The translations under genes and the position numbers were made by a program. The notes under the pieces are model-generated. The model saw only the letters and a list, made by a program, of their open reading frames with translations, made no database searches and was not told the origin of the DNA. From positions 70,176 through 134,175 of the forward strand of contig LNKV01000038.1 in the NCBI GenBank assembly GCA_001465935.1: DNA of 64,000 nucleotides, in the 5' to 3' direction. Positions 12,835 through 22,588 of the stretch are shown piece by piece (within the stretch, counting starts at the first letter, position 1; each line of letters starts with the position of its first letter). The stretch comes from Clarireedia homoeocarpa. Its lineage: Eukaryota; Ascomycota; Leotiomycetes; Helotiales; Rutstroemiaceae.

Positions 12835-12850
12835 TCCGCTTGGTGTAAGA

Positions 12851-13989
12851 CTTGTATAGGGCAGGGTAGGGGTAGTCAAAGTAGTAAGGCCGGGTCTGGG
12901 ATGGTTTTGGTAAGCTTCTCAAGCGCTTCGCATCAATCCTGGGATCCTTGGCTGTGCTGAAGCTTATCCTCTTTCGGCCATTCTGCCACAGTCCCGGCAC
13001 AGGACGCCTTTTACGCCGTTTCGGCCTTTTGGTATTAGAATGCTGCCATCGCCAGCCCCAATGTCAACTCTTGATATTTCCTTTCGCACAGCATCACCAT
13101 AGACTCTCACCAAAACCACCACCCAAAGACCCTCTCAGCCCTCACGCTCGCTGCAGCTTCTCATCACATTCGCTTGTGTGTATCACTCTTAGGAAGCCCT
13201 CGTTGGCTCCTGTCGCTCGCTTTATTATAATTCCGCCCTCACTCAGCCCTAACCTCTCTTCCCCTCCCACAACACAAAGCTTCTCCAAAGCCAAGCACTC
13301 GGCCCAATATATCTCGCCAGCTTTGACTCATCTCCCCGACTGCGTCTCCAATTCACTCTCGCTCGTTGATCCCCCCCTCCCCAAAAGTCTCTTCACGCAG
13401 CTCGCTGAAACCAAAAACAATCAATCAACTGCGCAGCGCTTTTTGTGTGTGACGACGATTGGAAATCACGCCGGATTATCTCCTGATCCACCCGGGCTTG
13501 CATCGACACAAACTCTCAAGCGTTGTATGCTTATTTGCTATTCGGGGTCCCTTGCTTGTTCAACCTTTCCTCACTCGACTTTGGGGCACAGTTAACGTTG
13601 CTTTCAGCCGCTGCGCCTTCCTCGACTCAACTCAACTCTTGCTGTTAGTCGTCACAGCAGCAAACTAAACCTGGCTCACTCACTCGCTCCCTCGTTCGTG
13701 CAGCCCTACCACCACCTCACTACCATTACACCCGCTACCTGCCCGGTGAAGCTTACATATAGCCGGCAGCCTCGGAGCATATAATCTAGATCTACCTAGC
13801 TTATACCTCTCTCACCTTGTTGCCTCCACTCAGCTTTTAAATATCTTGGCTTATTTATATCTCGACTGACCTTACCTTACCTTTTCGAACCTTGCTTCGA
13901 CGTTGGCTTTCACTCGTTCAAGCCTCGTCGTCGATATTCTTCTTCTCTTCGTTTAAACTTCTTTTCAACAACAGCCTCTTTATTTAAAA
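12851..13989 (+). promoter_or_regulatory. Pyrimidine-rich promoter and long 5' leader of the Zn2Cys6 gene
   Basis: The plus strand becomes strongly C/T-rich from about 13070 to 13980, with many CCCTC, CTCGC and TCACTC blocks, as is common upstream of filamentous-fungal transcription starts. A TTATTTATATC element lies near 13852. Several ATG triplets precede the main start, for example one at about 13062 opening a short frame closed by TAG, and one near 13526. If the transcript starts far upstream, these are uORFs. Transcription start sites cannot be placed by eye. Confidence 0.5.
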
Positions 13990-16146
13990 ATGGCCGGACC
14001 TGGAGGTGGACCCCCTCGTAGGAGGTACGTTATACTAACCAAAGAGTATTACTTGTTGTATGGACTATCACTGACCTTTACCTAGTCATACCAAGTCTCG
14101 AAAAGGGTGTGACACCTGCAAGCGTAGACACATTCGTTGTGATGAGAACTTTCCCCAATGGTACGTCGATGAACGGGGGTAGCCCTGTACTAACAAGGCT
14201 ACTCGAATGCGAGCATTCACTTACTTTTCTCAGCCGAAACTGCACCAAGCACAATTGCCGATGCCCATATATGGATATGCCTGTCCAAGAGGAGCGAGCT
14301 GCCACCCCTGAGAAAGCAGACTTGTTGTGGACTCCCGAGATCGAGGCTGAAATTGAGCGCTGGAAACAGACTGGAAGCTTCCCCTTCCCAGATCTTTACA
14401 TCTTTCCAGCCCCGAATCCACAGTTCTTCACGTTCGAAGATCTCCGCCTCATTCACCATGTTGCTTCTGTCTCCAGCGAGCTTAGCTTGCATGATGCTGG
14501 TAACTTCACCATCTGGACTCGACAGATCCCACTGTAAGTTGACCTCTCATCTAGACTTGACGTTGGACATACTAAACTCCTTTGTAGCTTCCTCAAAATT
14601 GGATCTAGTTATCCATTTGTCATGCATGCCTTGCTCGCCCTTTCTGCTACCCATCTCGCGTGGTTGACAGAATGCCCCCTCACAGCAAACATGGCATATG
14701 TTCATCGTGGCGTCGCACTCAAGGGCTTACACGAAGCCATTGGCGAGTTCTCTAGACAAAACTCGGATGCTGTTCTCGGCGCTTCCCTCCTTTTGTCCTG
14801 GCAAGCAACGGATTGGTTAGTTATTAAAGCGGATATGCTGTGCAATAGGCTAACATTTTCTTAGGCGTGGTTGGACGCAGCTTATGCATGGAACTTCATC
14901 TGTACGGATTGGGATATATATTTTTTCATTAGTTCACTCTAGCTAACAATAACATAGGTCATTGACGCCATGCAGCCATGGAAGATGGAGTCTCAATTCG
15001 GGGACTTCATTGCTGAACAAAGCACCTTCCCAACCGCTCCACCATCTCCAGCGCCCGGCCAGAAAAAACTTAGTACCCCTCGCAAGCAGGACTTGGAAGC
15101 TTTGCAACGCGCTTATTCTCAGCTTCAACGGGTCGAACTTCATTTGAAAAATAATGGCGAGGACACCAAGGCTATCCAGCAGCTCATGACTTTCGTTCGT
15201 GGGGTCCGAAAGGTTTCGCCTTCTCATACTGCTGCTCAACGTTTCGAAATGCTCAACCCACTTCGAGCTTGGTTGTTCTGGCTTCCAGTAATGTTCCTTC
15301 AGCAAACACGAGGATCGCCTTCCGCATTGGTTATTCTTGCTCATTACTACACCATCGCTTTAGTTGTGGAACCCCTGTTCCCAGAAGTTGGGGCCGCATA
15401 CTTTGGTAGTCTTTCGCTTGGACCAATCGAAGAAATCGCACGCCGACTCTTCTCCATCAATGTTTCGCAGGCTTCCGATTCTGACATGCAGACACCTCTC
15501 AATTTGATGGAGTATCCAATCGACATGGTCTCGAAGTTCAGGAATCGTATGGGATGGGTCCAGCCGGAACGCACAGCTTCGTTCCCCACATTCAGACCCA
15601 ACAGCTATGGCATGGAGGATAACTTCAATACGATGTCCCCTTACGGCAACCCTGCGTTCACGTATAGCCAAGAACACCTCATGACAATGCCTCCTGATCC
15701 GATTTCGGCTACAGCCATGAGTCCATTGACTCTCGACCCATTTGGGGGTCAGTATTTGGGCATTCCTTCTCCTAGCGGCTATGGTGGATATCACAGCCCA
15801 GCTTCTTCGAATTTTGGAGAAGGTTCTACGGTTTACAGCGAACATGGGGATGATTTCCCTCTTTATGAGGGACAGGGCTCCGGCTCGAATTTCGGCGGGT
15901 TTGTGCTTCCGACCGTATGGATATAGACGTCGAACGAAACGATTTAACATTACGACCAGGACTACACCAATTTATCAATTTGAGCCAAGGTCCTCTGTGG
16001 ATACGGTCAAATTTGAACCTCAACCATCTCCTCAGATGCAGCCGATGCACCATCTAGGCCAGTTCCAGAATTATGCGCCAAATGCTCCCCAACCATCATA
16101 CGACAACTCTCCGGCAGATCCCAAGGGGAAAGGCCGCGAGCATTAA
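13990..16146 (+). CDS. Zn(II)2Cys6 binuclear-cluster transcription factor
   Basis: Fungal-specific sequence-specific regulator, presumably nuclear. Seven exons: 13990-14024, 14086-14160, 14234-14533, 14588-14815, 14865-14901, 14958-15898 and 15960-16146, giving 600 residues; every junction keeps frame. The zinc cluster is complete, C20-X2-C23-X6-C30-X6-C37-X2-C40-X6-C47, with basic residues between the second and third Cys (CKRRHIRC). The second intron splits codon 37, the fourth zinc ligand. The middle part (about 100-400) is helical and resembles fungal Zn2Cys6 regulatory regions; the C-terminus is rich in Pro, Ser, Gly and Tyr and ends PKGKGREH. The last intron (61 nt, TTAAC branch) is inferred; without it the protein would end VWI shortly after 15898. 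Upstream lies a very long spacer, which suggests complex control. No closer family name is claimed. Confidence 0.85.
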
Positions 16147-17031
16147 TACCATTTCATCCTCGACATCGCATTTACGGCTCATGATCGATTTTCCACGCGC
16201 GCTTTACGAGATCAGATAATGGATCTCTTTAATTGTTGTTTCTAATATTTTTTTCATCCAACGACTCTCCTTCACATCCGACCAATGATTGAACGAATTT
16301 TACGAATTTCCTTTTTGCTATGCATTCATGTACGAATACCGGCACCCACGATCCTTTGATACCACTACAGCATATTGCATATGGGACGGCGTTATCTATA
16401 CTGGGCCTTTTTTTGGTGGAAATGGGGAGCTCATTACAGGAGCTCCATGGATTGGAGAGGCCTGTTTCGGGACTGCAAAAACCAGCGGCGTTAGTCTACA
16501 TAGCGGCCATTTTTTGTCTAATACGTATCGCGACGCATTTTGTTGTGATTATAATACCTATGGCTAGATTACTCAAATCCATAAATCAATCAATAAATCA
16601 ATATCTCAGAGCTTACCATTTCCTGCCCCAAGTATCTATCTCCTTGTGTGTGTGCCATCGCTTGACCCCTGAAGTGTCGTTTATATCCATCGTTTGAAAG
16701 GCTATAAGATGTGCTCGCCGACTTACATGTTTCATGCAAAACAAATAAGACATTCAGCCCCACCATGAAAATCATTTCCATATCCATCCGTAGCTGAATT
16801 AAAGTTTTCCATCCTAAAATGACGCACATTTCACGTCCCCCGTGCACAACATATGGAAAATTTTCGATCACGTGCGCCGGCAGGCAACTTCTTGGCGCCG
16901 AAGGTTGCTTGGTGTTATGGAAGCTTAAGCTGTTGAGCTCGAAATCATCTTCCGAAGCTCCAAAAACACCCCACTCGTATTTTACCACTTTCCCCGTCCC
17001 CCGCAAGCTTGTGTAAATCACCCAAGTAAAT
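16147..17031. other. Spacer between the Zn2Cys6 gene and the UCH37 gene
   Basis: Holds the 3' flank of the transcription factor (T-rich, AATAAATCAATAAATCAAT near 16590 may serve polyadenylation) and the promoter of the downstream deubiquitinase. A TCACGTG E-box-like heptamer lies at about 16869. The short open frames here lack domains and are not called. Confidence 0.5.
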
Positions 17032-18140
17032 ATGAGTGGTGGCTGGTCTACCAGTAAGTTTACAGATATTCATCTTTTGCGAGGAAAGCGTCTTCTATCC
17101 ATACTAATATTTTATCACATCTAGTCGAGTCCGATGCCGTAAGTACCAAGCATTTACCGTTCACCATACTCAACTCCTAAGAAAATCAATAAATAGCTAA
17201 CCCCCTCCTCAAACAGGGAGTGTTTACCTTTCTCCTTGACAATCTCGGCGTCAAAGACGTCCAATTCGAAGAACTAATCGCCCTCGACTCCAGCTACCTT
17301 CGCCAGCTCTCCCCCGTCTACGGCGTCATCTTCCTCTTCAAATACCCCGTCGGCGAAGCCCCCAACGCAGACGGCACTCCCAAAGACGGTTCCTACGACT
17401 ACCCGGCGGCAGAGAACCTCTTCTTCGCCGCGCAGACGATCCAGAATGCCTGCGGCACACAAGCGCTCTTATCCGTGCTGCTGAACAAAGACGGCGAGAT
17501 TGACGTCGGCAAGGACCTCAAAGAATTCAAAGACTTCACATCTGGCTTCCCGGCCGAGTTCCGCGGCGAGGCGCTCAGCAACAGCGAGCTCATTCGCGAC
17601 GTGCATAATAGTTTTGCGAAGAGCTCGCCCTTTGTGGATGAGACGCAGCGCACGAGCAGCGATGCCGACGATGATGTCTACCATTTCATTGCGTATACCC
17701 CGATCAACGGCGTGCTGTACGAGCTCGATGGCCTGCAGCCGGCGCCGATAGCCCACGGCGCGAGCACGTTTGAAGAGTTCCCCGAGAAAGTAATACCGGT
17801 GTTGCAGCGACGCATCGAGAGATACCCGGCGCATGAGATACGGTTTAATCTGCTGGCTATGGTGAGGGATCTGCGGATCCGGGCGAGGGAGATTGGCGAC
17901 GTGGAGTTGTTGATGAGGGAGGAGCAGAAGAGAAATGAGTGGCAGTTTGAGAATGCGTTGCGGAGACATAACTTTGTGGGGTTTGCGGGTGAGGTGCTGA
18001 AGAGGGTTATAGAGGAGAAGGTGAAGGAGGGTGGGAGTGCGTATGAGGACTGGGTGGAAGAGGCGAAGAAGAAGACGAGGAAGAGGGCCGAGGAGCAGAG
18101 GAAGAAGGCCGGGAATGAGGATTTGGAGATGGCGGGATGA
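17032..18140 (+). CDS. Ubiquitin C-terminal hydrolase of the UCH37/UCHL5 (Uch2) type
   Basis: Cysteine protease (peptidase C12) that trims ubiquitin, in other organisms at the proteasome lid or in chromatin complexes. Exons 17032-17053, 17125-17138 and 17217-18140 encode 319 residues; the start is fixed by MSGGWSTIESDAGVFTFLL, typical of the family N-terminus. The second exon is only 14 nt. Catalytic set: oxyanion Gln85 and Cys91 (QTIQNACGTQ), His168 (YHFIAYTP) and Asp183 (ELDGLQP), with correct spacing. The C-terminal third carries the UCH37-specific helical tail with KRNEWQFENALRRHNFVGF, followed by a Lys/Arg/Glu-rich end. Both the catalytic core and the tail are intact, so this is not a short UCHL1/Yuh1-type enzyme. 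The end is convergent with the next gene, 360 bp away. Confidence 0.93.
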
Positions 18141-18500
18141 GTGCCTACACATTGAAATTGTATATGCCCCAGCATGATGAAATCAATGAAATGAGGTGCG
18201 ACTTTGAGGTATCTTTTGCATTTCGAGCCTCCACATTAGAATGAAGGCAACATATAACGGGTGCAAATTCTCCTCCGGTACCAAAGAGTAGCACCAGGGA
18301 AGATATGACGATAGAAGCATTCAATAAGAAGCCTACGATCCACCCTTGAGTATGATATCAATTATTAGAGCTATGAACTTCACATATGGTGACAGAGAAT
18401 AGAAACATTCCGGACATCATAGACATAGCATAACTACAAACTTTCATCTATATTACCGCATACAACCCCCCCCCCCCCCCCCCCCCCCCCCCGCCTCCAA
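18141..18500. other. Convergent 3' spacer containing a C27 tract
   Basis: Holds the 3' flanks of the UCH37 gene (plus) and the Vps3-like gene (minus). The only marked structure is the homopolymer next to the minus-strand stop codon. Confidence 0.6.
18466..18492. repeat. Homopolymer C27 (G27 in the Vps3-like mRNA)
   Basis: Twenty-seven uninterrupted C on the plus strand, eight bases beyond the stop codon of the minus-strand gene (stop 18501-18503). Transcribed from the minus strand, it would be a G27 run at the start of the 3' UTR. The length may be uncertain from sequencing. Confidence 0.95.
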
Positions 18501-21500
18501 TCACGTAACCTCCTCCCCCTCCACCTTCGCCCCCAACTCATCTCTCCTCTCAATCAGCCCCACACTCGCCTTCAAATTATCCGCTCCACTCAACGCCTTC
18601 ACAACCCTCACCTCACTCCTCTCCCTCGCAATCCTTCTCAACGCGCTCACCAAAAAGCCGCTCACCAGCTCCACGCTCCACGTGTCCGGGATCAGCGCCA
18701 ACACATCGCCGACATCGAACCAACCACCAAAGCGCTCGAGCAGAGTACTCGTCTGCTCCACTCGATTGCTGAGATCTTCGATGGCCAAGAACTCGGCGAG
18801 GAGGAAGCGGAAGAGCCGCGCTTGCTCGTCGCGCGTGGGGAGGGTTTGCCGGGACATGGTGCCGGATACGGGGTGGTAGATGGAGGAGCCGCCCAGGAGA
18901 CAGTAGTTGATGGCAGTATCATAATCGCCGAGACCGTGGGTGAGGAGCCGGAGGGCCTCTTCGTGGTGGGATTGGCGGCCATCGAGGATGATGACCTCGG
19001 GGACGAGTTCTTGTGTGTAAGGAGCAATGCGGGCGAGGATAGTGGCGACGTCGTATTGGGAGGCGGTGGTATTCTGGCTGCCACCGAGGAGTTGAAGCAG
19101 ACGGAGACGGCTGTGCCACCATTCTTCGGTGAGGGAGTTGTCGGTGATGAATTGACGGTAGGTGGGTTTGGGGGGTCGGAGGGCGCGATAGGATTCGTAG
19201 CTCTGGACTAGGGTTGCGCGAGCTTCGGGCGAGGATTCGAGTTTGGAGGTGACAATGTCCAAGTAGTATGCGATGAGCTCGTTGATGTATTCGGAATGAT
19301 TTTTGCTGAAGACAAGGTGTTCGAGGAAATCCTTCACTGCACCAGGTGCTCCTTCTCGCAGTATTTTCACAACCTGAGTCGGTTCGAATTTGACCTGAGC
19401 ACGCTCTTCTGCAAAAACCTGTACACCCAATCTGGGATTCCTTGTTGCTAGCCAAACACCATATTCTTTGACAAGTGCCGGATTACGAATTTTGGTCAGA
19501 TATTCTCTGACTCTCTGTTCTCCGTCTTGAATCTCGCCCCCATCGTCTTGCTCTCCCTCCACAATTCTCTTCCAAGTGCCTAATACTTCGCTAGACATCT
19601 TCTTGCTTTGGTAAAGGCGACTAAGAACGAACAGACGATGGTGTGATTCGAGTAGAGATATCGCTCTCTCGAAGCAATCGACACCATGATCAACTAGATC
19701 ATTCAATTCTGCTCGTATTGAATTCGGCCTTGCAGGGCCGCGGGGAGTGGATTTATCTAGTTGTAGCAGCACAATCAGAAGTGCAGCATCGAGACTTTTG
19801 AATACTTCCGTTTCATTAGAGATACTACCGAATCCCTTTCTCCGCCGCCACGACACTAGAAATCTTTTGAGAAAATGAAGAACTTGCTCGGAACTTGGAC
19901 CGCTATTCTGAGCTCTTATTAAATCAGGCAAGACAGATGAGGTGAACTCGTCAGCGGCGTCCTTGACACCACCATGAATCCAGATGCCGGTCTTTCCTTC
20001 AGTAATCTCATTTCGTAGATATGGGACGATTGCAAGAATGACACGAGGATCAAGACTTCCTTCCAAGAGAGCTTCCTCCGCCGCTCGGTATTCGCCCTCC
20101 GCGATTCCAACACCTCCAGAATTTAATATGTTCATCAGTAGCAACAAACCGACTTTCTGTCTGATGTAGCCTAGGCTGATGAACTCAGTCTCGGTCTTTG
20201 CTTCACGCCCACGAAGTGAATTTAGCAGCTCCACAGCTTTCCCTATGTCCATAGATGGATACTTTGTGGCTTCAGAGCTTTCGGTGCTTGCAATATCAAG
20301 TTCAGCGTCAAGACGTAGGGCTAGAGGGTTTCGGACTGTCCACCACACATTGTCGCCAGACCAAGCTATTACACGTGTTCGTGACTGGCCTAGTCTCTGT
20401 GCAAACTGTTTCTCTTCATCGCTGCGACGAGCTTCCCAACCAGGTGACAGCGATTCTTCAAAGAGCTCTCTTTCCCCCGACACTCTCTGTAATGACATGG
20501 CTGTTCTGGAATCAACACTTCGTAACGACAGTAGAGAAGCATCTATGGACCTTGTTGCGAAAGGTTGGAACCTCTTCAAACGAAGCTTGTCGACTAGGTC
20601 ATCGAAGTACACATCTCCATTCTGAGTTACTGACCTCAAGCCAATCTTCTTTTCACCACTGTTGCCATCCGCGCCTTCTGCAGTGGTTTGTAGCCAGAAT
20701 TTTTGTGTTGCGTCTTCACTAGGGTCTAAGTCCCACCTTTGAATTTCTATCCCGTGCTGGCGCTTGCCATCTTTATCCAACGCCATAGAAGCAAGCACAT
20801 ACCCCTCCTCCTCCTCATCCACGGTGAGCGGTGTTGGTTCCACGTCAACGCCGCGACCATCCACAACAACCACATCCGGATAGATTGTGAAATCTAACGT
20901 AGACCTAGTTACATCCCCTTCAAGGTTCACGAACATTCCAACTCCACGATCGCGAGGGGCGGTTCCTGTAGTCAAAAGAAACTCTTGTGGCGTAGGCGAG
21001 ACTATATGCGGCTTTAAATATACAGGAGAAGTTGGAGGGACCTGAGCAGCCTCTGCTGGTGGGGCGGGCAGTGGTTTTTCTGGACTAGGTTCACGCTGTG
21101 TGGTTGCTGAGCTTGCTTCGGGTGCAGGAGAGGCCTCACGGAAGAGCCTATCAGGAGTATCGCGTCCGGAACGATCCCCACTGGTGGCACGCAGACTGCC
21201 CCGACGAGGACTAGCCGTAATGAAAGCGCCGAGACTTGTACTCCTACCATGGCCTCTGTCATCTGCCCGTCCGGCCTGTGCAGAAGATGTGCTTCTTGAT
21301 ATTCCACCAGGCGCATTGCCAGATATATCTTCTGCACGACCTCCTATACTGCCAGATTGCAAATCATCCGACGATGATATTGGAAAGAGGGGTATCTTCA
21401 ACTGACGGTCAACATCAAGCAAAGCATACGATCTAGAATCCGCAACACAAGCAAATGAATCACGGCGGCATGATATGGTGCTTCCTGAAAATTCTATTGT

Positions 21501-22221
21501 CTATTGCTTGATCAGCTAAGCATTGGGCGTGCTTTGGGATGGCCGTCAGACATACCCTCAAAGCTCGAGGGTCTTCCCCAATCCTCACAACTCTCATTCT
21601 TTTGTTCAATGACACAAGTACGGTTACTGAGGGGGTTGCACCATCCTCATCAGGATTGAATAAGTCTGCGTTCAAATCCGTCCCTCCAATCCAGTTGCAA
21701 GGCCGAATTTGCACCGTTCCAAACACTGGACTTAACTCCGGCAAGGAATAAAATGTTACCGTCCAATTGCACAGTATGCAAGCTTTGTTGACTTTAGGTA
21801 GAAGCAATATCTGCTGGACTCCTGGCTTTTCCCGTCCAGATGTCTCATGGTAGGCCGGGGGTAATCTCGAGGCCAGGATATAGGAAGGCTTTCCAGAATC
21901 ATCTTCTGGATCGGGGGGGATTTGGACGAAATGGAGGATTTCGGAGGCAGAAGTGCCAATGTACAGGTTCTGTTCTAGAAGTAAATGTTAGGCAATGAAG
22001 CTTTACATGGTAGAAATCTGCAACTGTGGATATGGCTGGAACTGCAAGAATAGATGCGCACCTAGAAATTCCACACAATTTATCTCAATATCCGTCCTAT
22101 CGCCATCTGCGGACAGAGGCACATCTTCAATCAGGCTACGCAGAACGTAAGGGCCATTCTCGGGCGTCTTTCGTTTTCTTTTGCGTGAAGACAATGAGCT
22201 CTCGGGTGCACTAGAAGCCAT
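18501..22221 (-). CDS. Vps3 / TGFBRAP1-like CORVET tethering subunit (AvaB-type vacuolar morphogenesis protein)
   Basis: Endosomal tether subunit that binds Rab5-type GTPase for early endosome fusion. Minus-strand exons 22221-22062, 21974-21556 and 21500-18501 give 1192 residues; introns are 87 and 55 nt. Joined exons read NCVEFLEQNLYIGTSASEIL, typical of the start of a CNH (citron homology) beta-propeller, which fills roughly residues 45-450 with a Ser/Pro-rich insertion around 215-330. The remainder is alpha-solenoid; residues about 1030-1065 (ILDGRQSHHEEALRLLTHGL, then DYDTAINYCLLGG) match the Vps39/TGFBRAP-type helical signature. The N-terminus has a basic SSRKRKRK patch. The promoter is shared with the divergent CASP gene. 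Vps3 is favoured over Vps39/Vps6 by the NLYIGTSASEIL start; this is a recalled resemblance. Confidence 0.82.
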
Positions 22222-22588
22222 TTTAATAGCCTCGCTATCTTTGTATAATTATCATAGCCAGGGCAAGGTCTGGTTTCTATGTTCGTAAGTCTTTATAATT
22301 GCGGCGCATTTGAATTGCGTTCGTCAGTGATCCGGGTGGGACTGCAAGCATGGTAAGAAGAAGGCCGTGGCTACAGGGATGTGACATAGCAAATTGCGTA
22401 CCTTGGAGCTTCTGTTGCCCAATCACACACATTAACGAACACCTTACGAATACCTCAAGCTTACGAAGTTCCTGAAACATCCACTTATAACGAATATATG
22501 CATGAATTTACGCTCTTTTACTTAACCTGTCAATCAGATAACTTTACGCCTTGCAAATGTTTTTGGGACCTTGGCTAAGGACATTACG
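22222..22588. promoter_or_regulatory. Bidirectional promoter between the Vps3-like and CASP genes
   Basis: The 367 bp between two divergent start codons must contain both promoters. AT-rich with TATAATTATC near 22245 and ATAACGAATATATG near 22488. No strong palindromic operator was seen. Confidence 0.6.

Larger units (their letters stand above)
6001..12850. other. Gene-poor spacer, second part: dense micro- and minisatellites
   Basis: Nearly 7 kb with no frame showing a recognisable domain, usable splice structure or long ATG-initiated coding stretch. Repeats occur every few hundred bases: GATGATT units (6783-6826), a C22 run (7239-7260), GAGAC x5 (7686-7710), an A/T-rich AAAAT tract (8227-8270), a 21-nt direct duplication (10161-10202), a TCCCCTCG minisatellite (10594-10678), ACCTACC units (12173-12204), and GGTAT/TGTGC tracts (12604-12834). 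Perfect palindromes occur at 6960-6975 and 7087-7100, and an imperfect one at 10371-10399. It may be upstream regulatory DNA for the Zn2Cys6 gene at 13990 or may hold non-coding transcripts; sequence alone cannot say. Confidence 0.6.

Noticed and set aside
17469..18152. 227-codon minus-strand frame opposite the UCH37 gene
   Set aside because: Lies antisense to a clearly conserved enzyme; composition is a shadow of GC-biased third positions and no domain is present.
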